The notes beneath the pieces are model-generated. The model was not told the DNA's origin, ran no database searches, and saw only the letters and a program-made list of their open reading frames with translations. 64,000 nt of DNA from Mesorhizobium sangaii (GTDB lineage: Bacteria > Pseudomonadota > Alphaproteobacteria > Rhizobiales > Rhizobiaceae). This document shows positions 16,653-25,057 of the stretch, in pieces. Both the position numbers and the translations under genes were made by a program. The DNA is taken from the NCBI RefSeq assembly GCF_014207355.1, contig NZ_JACHEF010000001.1, positions 496,001 through 560,000 of the forward strand. The letters are read 5' to 3'. Every line of letters starts with the position of its first letter. Position 1 is the first letter of the stretch.

Positions 16653-17647
16653 GCCGGCCTCGCGCAGGATTGACGGACCTGCAGCGTGGCCTGCAGCCGC
16701 ACCGCCTGCGGCTCCAAACCGGTGGATGCGATGCGGGCGCAGAGCAAGGTAGCCGCCTGTCGTCCGATCTCGGTACAGGGTTGCGCGACGAGCGTAAGGC
16801 GCGGCTCGAAGCAGTCTGCCCATTCGAAATCGTCGAAGCCGGCAAGCGAAAGGTCCGCCGGTATCGAGAGGCCTCGTTCGCGGATCGCCCGCACCGCTCC
16901 GATCGTCGTCATGTTGTTGCCGGTGACCAATGCCGTAGGCGGCGAAGGCAATGACAGGATGGCGTGGGTCGATGCAGTTGCGCTCGCCGTGTCGACGTTC
17001 TCCGGCGAGACATAGTGCGGCAGGCACTCAAGTCCATTGGCGGCCAGCGACCCGCGAAAAGCGTCGATGCGCTCGCGCGTCGTCGCCAGGTCCGGCTGGC
17101 CGGCGATGTAGCCGATGCGCTTGTGGCCGAAGGAGGCGACGTGATCGATCAGCGCGCGCATCGACGACTGGTTCTCGACGCCGATCTGGTCGAAGCGGTC
17201 GTCGGCGAAGCGGTCGATGAGCACGCAGGGCAGCTTCTTCTCCGCCAGATAGTCGATGGCCCGCTGCGGCGCGCCCGACGGCGCCAGGATGACGCCGTCG
17301 ACCCGCCGCTGGTGAAATGCGCGCACCACCGAAAGCTCGCGGTCGGGATCCTCCTGCGTATCAGAGAGGAAGACCATGAGGCCAAGGCGTGCGCATTCCG
17401 CCTCCACCGCGCAGATGATGTCGGTGAAATAGGGGTTGGAAATCGCCGAGATCGCCAGGCCCACGCTGTTGGTCGAGGCCACTTTCAACGATCGCGCCAG
17501 CTCGTTGGGCTGATAGCCCATGGCGGCGATCGCATCATTGATGAGCTGCGCCTTCTGCGGCGAGACAAAGCGGGTGCGGTTGATAACATGCGAAACGGTC
17601 GAAACCGACACGCCGGCGCGACGCGCGACCTCAGCCATTGTCGGCAT
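16649..17647 (-). CDS. LacI family transcriptional regulator
   Basis: 332 residues. The N-terminal helix-turn-helix with hinge is textbook: TMAEVARRAGVSVSTVSHVI, NRTRFVSP, then LARSLK in the hinge. A periplasmic-binding-like ligand domain follows (VGLAISAISNPYFTDII, PCVLIDRFADD, SLAGFDDFEWA). It is the first gene of the ABC operon with a four-base overlap, so it likely autoregulates the operon in response to the imported sugar. A candidate operator lies about 100 bases upstream. Confidence 0.9.
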   Translation of the reverse strand: MPTMAEVARRAGVSVSTVSHVINRTRFVSPQKAQLINDAIAAMGYQPNELARSLKVASTNSVGLAISAISNPYFTDIICAVEAECARLGLMVFLSDTQEDPDRELSVVRAFHQRRVDGVILAPSGAPQRAIDYLAEKKLPCVLIDRFADDRFDQIGVENQSSMRALIDHVASFGHKRIGYIAGQPDLATTRERIDAFRGSLAANGLECLPHYVSPENVDTASATASTHAILSLPSPPTALVTGNNMTTIGAVRAIRERGLSIPADLSLAGFDDFEWADCFEPRLTLVAQPCTEIGRQAATLLCARIASTGLEPQAVRLQATLQVRQSCARPA

Positions 17648-17742
17648 GATAACTCAAACGGAGTGCTGGCAAGCGCTCCTCCCTGATGATGCGTTCCAGT
17701 CCGCTCTCATTGTTTTTGGCGGATTTTCACAAACCATAGTGT

Positions 17743-17772
17743 TATCGAAACGTTTGCGCAATCGCTTCGATA
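17743..17772. promoter_or_regulatory. Candidate LacI operator in the divergent gap
   Basis: The 449-base gap 17648-18096 separates the LacI operon from a flavin monooxygenase. It holds the LacI-type core AAACGTTT (17748-17755) within CGAAACGTTTGCG, very like PurR/GalR-class half sites. Wider arms TATCGAA (17743-17749) and TTCGATA (17766-17772) surround it. The site lies about 100 bases upstream of the regulator start. I see no gene in the rest of the gap; the in-frame extension of the monooxygenase to 17836 looks non-coding. Confidence 0.55.
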
Positions 17773-18096
17773 GCCTTTTCCGACCCAATTCTCGGCGCCC
17801 TGCAAGATGGGTGTATTGCCAGATCGGCGCATTCCATGAAACTGACCGGGTATCGCTTGCCGCTGTTGAGCGACGCTCTCCCGAGGCTTGTCCACTCAAG
17901 GCAACAGTCCCGGCCCGCGCCGTGCCGGGATCCTTGCCGCGCCGATAGCTCCAGGCGGTGGCGGTTCCCGCACAAGCAGACGACCAACTCAACCAAACAT
18001 CGGAAAATTTTCAGAAACGAATCGGGATTTTTCGGCCCCGAAATCGCAAGACCATGCGGCTGGCGAAAAAGTCCGCACTGTTCAAGGAGAAGAAAA

Positions 18097-19671
18097 ATGA
18101 GCATGTCAAAGACCAAGGTCCTCATTGCCGGCGCCGGGCCAACCGGGCTGACGCTAGCGCTCTGGTTGACGCGGCTCGGCGTGCCGGTCCGCATCTTCGA
18201 CAAGGCGTCCGCTCCGGGCGAAACCTCGCGTGCGCTGGCCGTCCAGGCACGTACGCTGGAGTTCCATCGCCAGATCGGCATCGTCGAAGACGTGCTCGCC
18301 GCCGGCGTGCGGATCGAACAGCTCACCGTGCACACGCCGGCCGGCATAGCAGCCACGCTGCCGCTGGCCGACTTCGGCCGCGGCATCAGCCCCTACCCGT
18401 TCGCTTTCGCGTTGCCGCAGGACATCCACGAGCGCGTGCTGATCACGCACCTGGAACGTGCCGGCATCGAGGTTGAGCGCGACACGGAGCTGGTCGCCTT
18501 CGAGGACAAGGGCGATGCTGTCGTCGCTACCTTAAATAGGGACGGCCGCACGGAAACGGTCAGTGCCGCCTACCTGGCCGGTTGCGACGGCGCTCGCAGC
18601 GCCGTGCGCCACGGGCTGAACATCGGCTTTCCCGGCGGCACCTACGAACAGTCCTTCTACGTCGCCGACGTCGACGGTCGCGGCGACGTCACACGCAATG
18701 GCATGGACACTGTCATCAGCGCCTATGGCTTCGCCATCGTCATGCCGGTCCGGCAATCGGGCTCCCTGCGCCTGATCGGCATCGTGCCGAAAGCGCATGA
18801 GGCCGACGAGTCGATCACCTTCGAGACGATCCGCGCCGATGTCGAGCGCGACACCGGCGTGGCGGTCGACAAGGTCAACTGGTTCTCGACCTACCGCGTC
18901 CACCACCGGGTCGCAGAGCGCTTCCGCGTCGGCCGCGTGTTCCTCACCGGCGATGCCGGCCACATCCACAGCCCGGCCGGGGGCCAAGGCATGAACACCG
19001 GCATGGGCGATGCGGTCAACCTCGCCTGGAAACTCGCCGCCGTAGTGCAGGGCCGGGCCGATGCGCGCCTGCTCGACAGCTACGAGCCGGAGCGCATCGC
19101 CTTTGCCCGCAAGCTGATCGACAGCACCGACCAGGCGTTTCGGGTCGCCACCAGCCGCTCGCGGCTGGTCGGGCTGTTCCGCCGCTACCTGATGCCGAGG
19201 ATCCTGCGCATAGCGCTCGGGACGACGACGGGATCGCGCGCGTTTTTCGGCCTGATCTCGCAAACCCGTATTCAATACCGCGAAAGTGCGATCAGCAGCG
19301 GCAAGGCCGGTAGGATCGAGGGTGGCGACCGCCTGCCTTATGTCGCCGGCGCCAAGGACGACAATTTCGAGCCGCTGCGATCGCTGGATTGGCAGGTGCA
19401 TGTCTATGGCGAACTCAATGCCGAGTTCCGGGCGATGCTTGCGCCGGCCGGCATCCCAATCCATGCCTTCGCCTGGTCGGACATGGCCAAGGCCGCTGGT
19501 CTGCAGCGCGACGGCGCCTATCTGGTGAGGCCGGACGGCCATGTCGCTCTGGCCTCGCCGGTCCAGGAGGCAGCCGCCTTCCAGCGGTACATCGCAAGCC
19601 TCGCCATCAGGCCGCGGATCGCCGAGCGTGCGCCCTATCGCATCTCGGGCACCATGCACAGCCTGGCTTGA
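18097..19671 (+). CDS. FAD-dependent aromatic monooxygenase (PheA/TfdB class)
   Basis: 524 residues. Start ATG at 18097 follows AAGGAGAAG. FAD-binding GxGxxG appears as VLIAGAGPTGLTLAL (6-20), the second flavin motif as GDAGHIHSPAGGQGMNTGMG (about 285-305), and the DG motif as LAGCDGARSAVRHGL. Length and the C-terminal thioredoxin-like segment (about 390-524) fit class A flavoprotein hydroxylases that add one oxygen to phenolic rings using NAD(P)H. No ring-cleavage gene is adjacent, so the substrate is open. It diverges from the LacI operon without an obvious link. Confidence 0.85.
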   Translation: MSMSKTKVLIAGAGPTGLTLALWLTRLGVPVRIFDKASAPGETSRALAVQARTLEFHRQIGIVEDVLAAGVRIEQLTVHTPAGIAATLPLADFGRGISPYPFAFALPQDIHERVLITHLERAGIEVERDTELVAFEDKGDAVVATLNRDGRTETVSAAYLAGCDGARSAVRHGLNIGFPGGTYEQSFYVADVDGRGDVTRNGMDTVISAYGFAIVMPVRQSGSLRLIGIVPKAHEADESITFETIRADVERDTGVAVDKVNWFSTYRVHHRVAERFRVGRVFLTGDAGHIHSPAGGQGMNTGMGDAVNLAWKLAAVVQGRADARLLDSYEPERIAFARKLIDSTDQAFRVATSRSRLVGLFRRYLMPRILRIALGTTTGSRAFFGLISQTRIQYRESAISSGKAGRIEGGDRLPYVAGAKDDNFEPLRSLDWQVHVYGELNAEFRAMLAPAGIPIHAFAWSDMAKAAGLQRDGAYLVRPDGHVALASPVQEAAAFQRYIASLAIRPRIAERAPYRISGTMHSLA

Positions 19672-19789
19672 AATGCGCGGCGCCGGCCGACCGGCCTATC
19701 AACAATGCCCGCCAGCCGGCCACCCCAAGTCGCGCATTCGCGCGTTCTGAAAAGAAAGTTTCATCAAGACCAACATCGGGAGAGAGAAA

Positions 19790-20122
19790 ATGCCTATCGA
19801 ATCCGTGAAGAAAATCAGCGTGATCGCCACGGCGGCCGCAATTGGCCTCGCCGCCGTCGAGATCATCGGCGGCACCGTGCCGGCGCTGTCGCTCGTCAGC
19901 CAGGCCGAAGCGCGTATCGGTCAGCCCTGGACGCCCCGCAGTGCCGCAGGCGTTGGGCGGCGGACCACTGCATGGCGCGTGCTGAGACACACCACGGCCT
20001 GGGTCGCCACACTGCCGACAGGCTGCGTGCGCACCAAGGTCAACGGCTTCGATGTCTGGCGTTGCGGTGGTACCTACTACCGTGCCTATCAGGGCCGCTA
20101 TATCGTGGTGGTCGTCGATTGA
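19790..20122 (+). CDS. Small secreted or periplasmic protein, unknown
   Basis: 110 residues, not recognised. A hydrophobic N-terminus (ISVIATAAAIGLAAVEIIGG) looks like a signal peptide or anchor, with possible cleavage after QAEA. The mature end contains two Cys (CVRTKVNGFDVWRCGGTYYR) spaced to allow a disulfide, and finishes in IVVVVD. The pattern W-x-C-GGTYYR-x(n)-YI-VVV resembles small DUF-type envelope proteins that are common in rhizobia. The start follows GGGAGAGAG. Its last 25 bases overlap the end of the convergent regulator gene. Confidence 0.6.
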   Translation: MPIESVKKISVIATAAAIGLAAVEIIGGTVPALSLVSQAEARIGQPWTPRSAAGVGRRTTAWRVLRHTTAWVATLPTGCVRTKVNGFDVWRCGGTYYRAYQGRYIVVVVD

Positions 20123-21633
20123 CCGCCCTCGGACGTGGTCTCGCCGAGGGCGAGCCTGACGCCTTCGGCGAGATGCTCCGCGTCGGCCTTGTTCTCAAAC
20201 GGTACGCCGCGCAGCGCATAGTCGATCGGCGAAAACGGATCGCCCGCCTCGATGAGGGCGATCTGCCGCCGCGCCCGTTCCATGTCGCCTATCTGAGCAT
20301 AGCAAGCCGCCAGCCTGGTGCGTATCCAGGGTGCCGGACGCGTGGCTAGCTCCAGCGCCTCCGCCGCCTGCCGGTATTCCCCCATCATGTAGAGCGCCAG
20401 AGCCCGGTCAAACTGGTACCAGTGCGGGTGCAGGGGATCGATGCGGATGCCGCGAGCCAGCCACGTCAGTGCATCGAGCGGCCGGCCGCGCATGGTGAGC
20501 AGCATGCCCATCTGCTCGATGCAGTCGGCATCGTAGGGATTGAGCTGCAGCGCGATACGCATGTGATGCTCGGCCGCTTCATGGTCGCGCATATACAGCC
20601 TAATCAATGACTGCACACGATGGCCGGTCGGCTGGTCCGGCGACAATGCCAGGCCCTTGTCGGCGAGGTCGCGCGCATTTTCCAGCACTGCGTCGCTGGC
20701 GCGCCCGAATTCTCCATCCAGCGCCCGCGTCAGGGCGAGATAAGTGTAGGCCAGTCCATAGTTCGGATCCTTGGCGATTGCCGCCTCGAACATTGCCTCC
20801 GCCCCTTTCTGGTCGGTCTGGGCTGGATCGCGCAACAGCGCAAAGCCACGCAACGCCAGTTCATATGCGGCCAGGCTGGTGACCGGCTTGCGCGATGCCT
20901 GTTGCAGCCCTGCATTGGTGACCCGCGTAACCAGCCTGCCGACGATCTGCTCGACGACCTCCTGCTCGATGGCGAACAGGCCTGTGCCCTGCGACTGGTA
21001 GCGGTCGCCCCAGAGTTGGCTCGCAGTCGCGATGTCGATCAGGTTCACGGCTGTTATGACTTGCTCGCCTTGGCGTCGCAGCGATCCTTCGACAAGATAG
21101 TCTGCGCCGATGCGGGCGCGGATTTGAGACCACTCGTCGCGTCCGAAGGAGGCGAACGAAAAACTCGAATTACGGGCGAGCACCGTGACCGTCCCAAAGC
21201 GCGCCAGGCCGTTGATGATATCCTCGGCAAAGCCGTCGACCACCGCCTCGTCGGCCGGATCACCGCTGTCGTTGCGAAAGCGTATCACGGCCACGACCGG
21301 TTGCGCCCCGATCTCCGGCGCAGTCTCGGCTTCGGCGGCGAGCATATAGCCGCGCTTGGATACAGTGCGCACCATGTCATCGCCGAGCACCTTGCGGATT
21401 TCGCGGATCGACTGGGTCAGCGAATCCTCGGTGACGTAGACACCCGGCCATACGACATCCATCAGTTCCGATTTCGGAACGACGCGGCCCATGTTGCGGG
21501 CAAGGTGCGAAAGCAGCGCGTAGGCCTTCGGGCGCAGGAACAGCGGCTCGTTGACGCCACGCAACGTTCCCCTGTCGAGGTCGAGAGTGTATCCGCCGAA
21601 CCGGAAAAGCTGACCGGCAGTCGCCGTCGTCAT
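20098..21633 (-). CDS. Winged-helix regulator with TolB-like and TPR domains
   Basis: 511 residues from the ATG at 21633, chosen for the GGAGGGG seven bases upstream. Residues 1-105 form an OmpR/ToxR-type winged helix (LFLRPKAYALLSHLARNMGR, VTEDSLTQSIREIRKVLGDD). The middle (about 115-260) is the FlgO/TolB-like nucleotide-independent domain seen in CadC- and cyclase-like regulators (PVVAVIRFRNDSGD, GADYLVEGSLRRQG). The C-terminal half is TPR-like helices (YTYLALTRALDGEFG, DADCIEQMGMLLTMRGRP). No transmembrane helix is evident, so it is probably a cytosolic one-component regulator. Signal unknown. Confidence 0.75.
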   Translation of the reverse strand: MTTATAGQLFRFGGYTLDLDRGTLRGVNEPLFLRPKAYALLSHLARNMGRVVPKSELMDVVWPGVYVTEDSLTQSIREIRKVLGDDMVRTVSKRGYMLAAEAETAPEIGAQPVVAVIRFRNDSGDPADEAVVDGFAEDIINGLARFGTVTVLARNSSFSFASFGRDEWSQIRARIGADYLVEGSLRRQGEQVITAVNLIDIATASQLWGDRYQSQGTGLFAIEQEVVEQIVGRLVTRVTNAGLQQASRKPVTSLAAYELALRGFALLRDPAQTDQKGAEAMFEAAIAKDPNYGLAYTYLALTRALDGEFGRASDAVLENARDLADKGLALSPDQPTGHRVQSLIRLYMRDHEAAEHHMRIALQLNPYDADCIEQMGMLLTMRGRPLDALTWLARGIRIDPLHPHWYQFDRALALYMMGEYRQAAEALELATRPAPWIRTRLAACYAQIGDMERARRQIALIEAGDPFSPIDYALRGVPFENKADAEHLAEGVRLALGETTSEGGQSTTTTI

Positions 21634-21660
21634 TGGGACCCCTCCCCGGACACTGCACAT

Positions 21661-21693
21661 CGTGCCGCGTCGATCCCACATCAACGCGGCACG
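21661..21693. promoter_or_regulatory. 33-bp inverted repeat shared by two divergent regulators
   Basis: Perfect 10-base arms CGTGCCGCGT (21661-21670) and ACGCGGCACG (21684-21693) are separated by 13 bases. They lie in the 154-base gap between the winged-helix/TPR gene and the AraC gene. Position and symmetry suggest a dimer binding site controlling one or both genes. Confidence 0.5.
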
Positions 21694-21787
21694 GGATTTG
21701 GTGCATTATTGCCCAGTGCGCAATTTCAATCAAACTGGCCGCTTGGAGAGACAGCAAGATGATCTGGCCAACGCGGGAAGGAACTCG

Positions 21788-22621
21788 ATGAATCCGACGG
21801 AAAAAGCGCTGTGGTTCGTCGAGAGCCATCTGCTCGAAGCGGTCTCGCTCGACGATATCGCCCAAAGCAGTGGCGTGTCGCGCTTTCATGTGACGCGGGC
21901 TTTCGGGGCCGCCACCGGCCGCTCGGTGATGGGCTACATGCGCGCACGCCGGTTGACCGAGGCGGCGCGCAAGCTGGCTGGCGGAGCGCCCGACATCCTC
22001 TCGCTCGCGCTCGACGCCGGCTACAACTCGCATGAGGCGTTTACCCGCGCCTTCCGCGACCAGTTCGGCACTACGCCGGAACTGGTGCGCGCGCGAGGCA
22101 CGCTCGACAACCTCGATCTCGTGGAGCCGATCCTGATGGACCAGTCCTTTCTTGCCACCCTCGAACCGCCACGCTTCGAAACCAGCCGGCCGTTCCTGAT
22201 CGCCGGCCTCGGCGAACGCTATAGCTGCGAATCGAGCGCCGCCATTCCGATGCAGTGGCAACGCTTCGGCCCCTATATCGGCAACATTCCTGGCGAGACC
22301 GGCGATGTCGCCTATGGCGTCTGCGTCAACGGCGACGATGCCGGTAATTTCGACTACATCGCCGGCGTCGAAGTGTCGGATTTTTCCGACCTGCCGAAGG
22401 AGCTCAGCCGGGTACGCGTACCGGCGCAGAAATATGCCGTCTTTGCCCATCGCGAGCACATCTCGACCATCCGCCGGACCGTCAACACGATCTGGAACAA
22501 ATGGCTGCCGGCCTCCGGCCACGAGATCGCGGATGCTCCCGAATTCGAACGCTACGGCACCGAATTCGATCCGCGCAGCGGCAATGGCGGGCTGGAGATC
22601 TGGATACCGGTGAAGGCGTAG
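21788..22621 (+). CDS. AraC family regulator with GyrI-like effector domain (Rob type)
   Basis: 277 residues from ATG 21788 (GGAAGGAAC seven bases upstream). An N-terminal AraC DNA-binding domain with two helix-turn-helices (LDDIAQSSGVSRFHVTRAFG; SLALDAGYNSHEAFTRAFRD) covers residues 1-105. A C-terminal GyrI-like/effector-binding domain of about 150 residues follows (RFGPYIGNIPG, EIWIPVK at the end). This is the domain order of E. coli Rob. It probably senses a small amphipathic molecule. It is divergent from the TPR regulator. Confidence 0.85.
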   Translation: MNPTEKALWFVESHLLEAVSLDDIAQSSGVSRFHVTRAFGAATGRSVMGYMRARRLTEAARKLAGGAPDILSLALDAGYNSHEAFTRAFRDQFGTTPELVRARGTLDNLDLVEPILMDQSFLATLEPPRFETSRPFLIAGLGERYSCESSAAIPMQWQRFGPYIGNIPGETGDVAYGVCVNGDDAGNFDYIAGVEVSDFSDLPKELSRVRVPAQKYAVFAHREHISTIRRTVNTIWNKWLPASGHEIADAPEFERYGTEFDPRSGNGGLEIWIPVKA

Positions 22622-22625
22622 TCGT

Positions 22626-23771
22626 TCATCCCATCGGCAGAGCGGGCCATCGCTCGACGATCCTGCCACCGGAGAACACCGCGATCGATCCGAACTGCTG
22701 CAGCACGGCCTCGCTCTGTGTCGGGCGCAGGAACGCGTAGTCGCCGGGCTTTGCGGTCGCATCAGCCGGCAGGCCCATGAATTGCTGGTTCGAGGAGAGG
22801 CCGAGCAGGCCGTTCGTCTTCATCCCTTGGGGAAAGACCGGCTCGACCATCCACTTGCCGCCATAGAGATAGCAGCCCTTGCGCGGAAACCGGCCCAGCG
22901 CCCGCAGCAGGCGGGTGACCGCCGGCGCACCGGGCAGCTCCGGCTCGACCACTTTCAGGATCGGTGTCGCGATAAAGGCCGCCGGCTGGAAGCCTTCGAG
23001 GCCGGGCGTATCGAAATCGCTGGGCAGCACAAAGGCCGAACCCATCGACACCTCGTTGGCAGTGCTGCGATGATGAAGCAGCGCGGTCTTGCTGCCGCCG
23101 ATGTTGAGGATACCGCGCTGGTCGGCGCCGAGGCAGGCAACGAAGGCGGCGGCCTTTTCCGAAGCTTGTCCCAATGCCTTGGCTGCCCCCCCAAAGAGGT
23201 AGGGGATATGCGGCGCATGCGCTTCGTAGGCCATGACGCCTTCACAACGCAGCCGTTTGTGGGCCGGCAAGATACTCAATGCCTTCGACAAGGCCTCCGG
23301 GCCGGCAAAGCCGCCGCGATGCAGCCCGACATCGATCTCGAAGGCGATGCGAAGCTCGGCACCGAGTCCGTCCGCGAGCGCGCCGTACTCGGCCAGCCTC
23401 TCCTGGGTATCGATCAGCCAGCAGACGCGCGACCAGTCGGCGTCCCCTTTCACCAGTGCCGCCCTTGCCGCGTGGACCGGCATCGGCTTGCCATAAAGCA
23501 GATCGGCGTCTGGAAATGCCTTCAACACCGCTCCGCTGATCGGCGGATGGAAAGTCATGAAGCGATCGGTGCCTAGAGCCTTGCCAATGTGCGACAGCAG
23601 CGGCAGGCACGCCAGCGACTTGTCGACCAGCCGCACGGCAAGGCCGGGGTCAAGCCGGTCTTTCACCAGGGCAATGTTGCGGTCCAGCCGATCGCGATCG
23701 AGCAGCAGGCAAGGCTGGATGACGCCGGCTTGCTCCAGCGCGTCCGAAAGACTGGCGAAATAGGCGTTCAT
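22626..23771 (-). CDS. PLP-dependent amino acid deaminase/aldolase (D-threonine aldolase-like)
   Basis: 381 residues. An N-terminal alanine-racemase-like barrel contains the PLP lysine in LVDKSLACLPLL (about residue 50), with LRIAFEIDVGLHRGGF and GVMAYEAHAPH further on. A D-serine dehydratase-like C-terminal domain follows (GGKWMVEPVFPQG, QFMGLP, PGDYAFLRPTQSEAVLQQF), including the His/Cys-type metal region replaced by Q-rich sequence. It overlaps the oxidase gene by four bases and is last in an MFS-oxidase-aldolase operon. Likely acts on a beta-hydroxy D-amino acid; substrate unknown. Confidence 0.75.
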   Translation of the reverse strand: MNAYFASLSDALEQAGVIQPCLLLDRDRLDRNIALVKDRLDPGLAVRLVDKSLACLPLLSHIGKALGTDRFMTFHPPISGAVLKAFPDADLLYGKPMPVHAARAALVKGDADWSRVCWLIDTQERLAEYGALADGLGAELRIAFEIDVGLHRGGFAGPEALSKALSILPAHKRLRCEGVMAYEAHAPHIPYLFGGAAKALGQASEKAAAFVACLGADQRGILNIGGSKTALLHHRSTANEVSMGSAFVLPSDFDTPGLEGFQPAAFIATPILKVVEPELPGAPAVTRLLRALGRFPRKGCYLYGGKWMVEPVFPQGMKTNGLLGLSSNQQFMGLPADATAKPGDYAFLRPTQSEAVLQQFGSIAVFSGGRIVERWPALPMG

Positions 23772-25048
23772 CGTTCGATGCCGAACAGGCCGGCCATGTA
23801 GGGCGAGATGAACCGGTTTTGCGGGTCGATGTCGCGGCGCACCGCCATCGCGTCGTCCCAGCGCGGATAGAGCTTTTTCAGGTCCGCAGCCTTCAGGCTG
23901 TGCATCTTGCCCCAATGCGGCCTGCCGCCATACTTGCGGAAGATCGGCTCCGCCGCCCGCATGAACGGCAGCGGATCGCTTGCCGCGTCATGGTGGATGG
24001 CGATCGAGCAGGTCAGCCTGTTGTGGAATGGCGAAAGCCAGAACTGGTCTGGTGCGACGGAGCGCACCTCCATCGGGAAATAGACTTCGGGAAAGCGCTT
24101 CTCCGTCAGGTCGATGATTTCGGCCAGCGCCTTCGGCCCCTCCTCGAACGGCAGATGATATTCCATCTCGTTGAACTTGGTCTGCCGGTCGCTGGCATAG
24201 ACGTTGAGCCAGTCCTGCACATAATCCTCGGCGGGCACTTTTGCGACGGCGCCGCGGATCAGCCGGCGGCGGAGCGACGGCAACCAGGCGAGCCCAGTGC
24301 GCAGCCGGCGCAGCGTCCTCAACCCACCCTCGTCATCCTCGGTCGGGCGCACGGTGGTCGCCCCGGTGCTGAAATCGCTGGCGATGAACTGCGCATAGCC
24401 GGAAAAAGGGATGTAGTAGAATTCGGCCGAACGGTGCGCGGCCATCATCGTTTCGAAATCGCGCAGCATGTCGGCGATCGGCAGCACCCATTTGCGACGG
24501 CGCAGCCGGTAGGTCGCGATGTTGTTCAGCGTCACCTCGGTCATCACGCCGAACGCACCAAGCGCGACGCCGATAGCATTGATCGTCTCCTGATCCCCTG
24601 CCCGCTTGAAATCGCGCAATTTTCCCAGCCCGTCGACGATCTGCACCGTTTCAAGCTGGGTGTGGTAGGCGCCAAGAGTCGGTCCCGAGCCATGGGTGGC
24701 TGTGCCGAGCGCGCCACCAACGGCCTGGCGATCGATGTCGCCCATATTGGGCAGGCCCTGGCCGATGCCTTGCAGGATATGCATGAGCGGGCCGAGCCGG
24801 GTCCCTGCCCGCACGCGCGCCTGATGTTTTTCGACGTCGTGCGCGACCAGCCCTTCCAGTCTCTCCAAGGACAGGATCGCGCCCTCGGATTTCACCAGCG
24901 GCGTGAAGGAATGGCCGGCACCGACGACGCGGACCGGACCGGGTGCGGTGCGAACGAGATCACCGAGTTCACCGGCGTCAGTGGGGCTGGCAATCAGCTG
25001 TGGTTCGGCAGTGACAAAGCCCGACCAGTTGCTCCAGGTGTTCGCCAT
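23768..25048 (-). CDS. FAD-linked sugar-lactone (D-arabinono-1,4-lactone-type) oxidase
   Basis: 426 residues. The start follows AGGAGGCAAC. An N-terminal FAD-binding type 4 domain (VRVVGAGHSFTPLV at about 37-50; VGGALGTATHGSGPTLGAY) is followed by the ALO C-terminal domain, ending in GGRPHWGKMHSL, the usual HWGK motif of gulonolactone/arabinonolactone oxidases. The PHBH-type covalent-flavin His is not evident at the N-terminus: position is G-A-G-H-S, where the His may be the flavinylated residue. It is coupled to the aldolase-like gene. Likely oxidises an alditol or lactone. Confidence 0.82.
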   Translation of the reverse strand: MANTWSNWSGFVTAEPQLIASPTDAGELGDLVRTAPGPVRVVGAGHSFTPLVKSEGAILSLERLEGLVAHDVEKHQARVRAGTRLGPLMHILQGIGQGLPNMGDIDRQAVGGALGTATHGSGPTLGAYHTQLETVQIVDGLGKLRDFKRAGDQETINAIGVALGAFGVMTEVTLNNIATYRLRRRKWVLPIADMLRDFETMMAAHRSAEFYYIPFSGYAQFIASDFSTGATTVRPTEDDEGGLRTLRRLRTGLAWLPSLRRRLIRGAVAKVPAEDYVQDWLNVYASDRQTKFNEMEYHLPFEEGPKALAEIIDLTEKRFPEVYFPMEVRSVAPDQFWLSPFHNRLTCSIAIHHDAASDPLPFMRAAEPIFRKYGGRPHWGKMHSLKAADLKKLYPRWDDAMAVRRDIDPQNRFISPYMAGLFGIER

Positions 25049-25057
25049 GTTGCCTCC

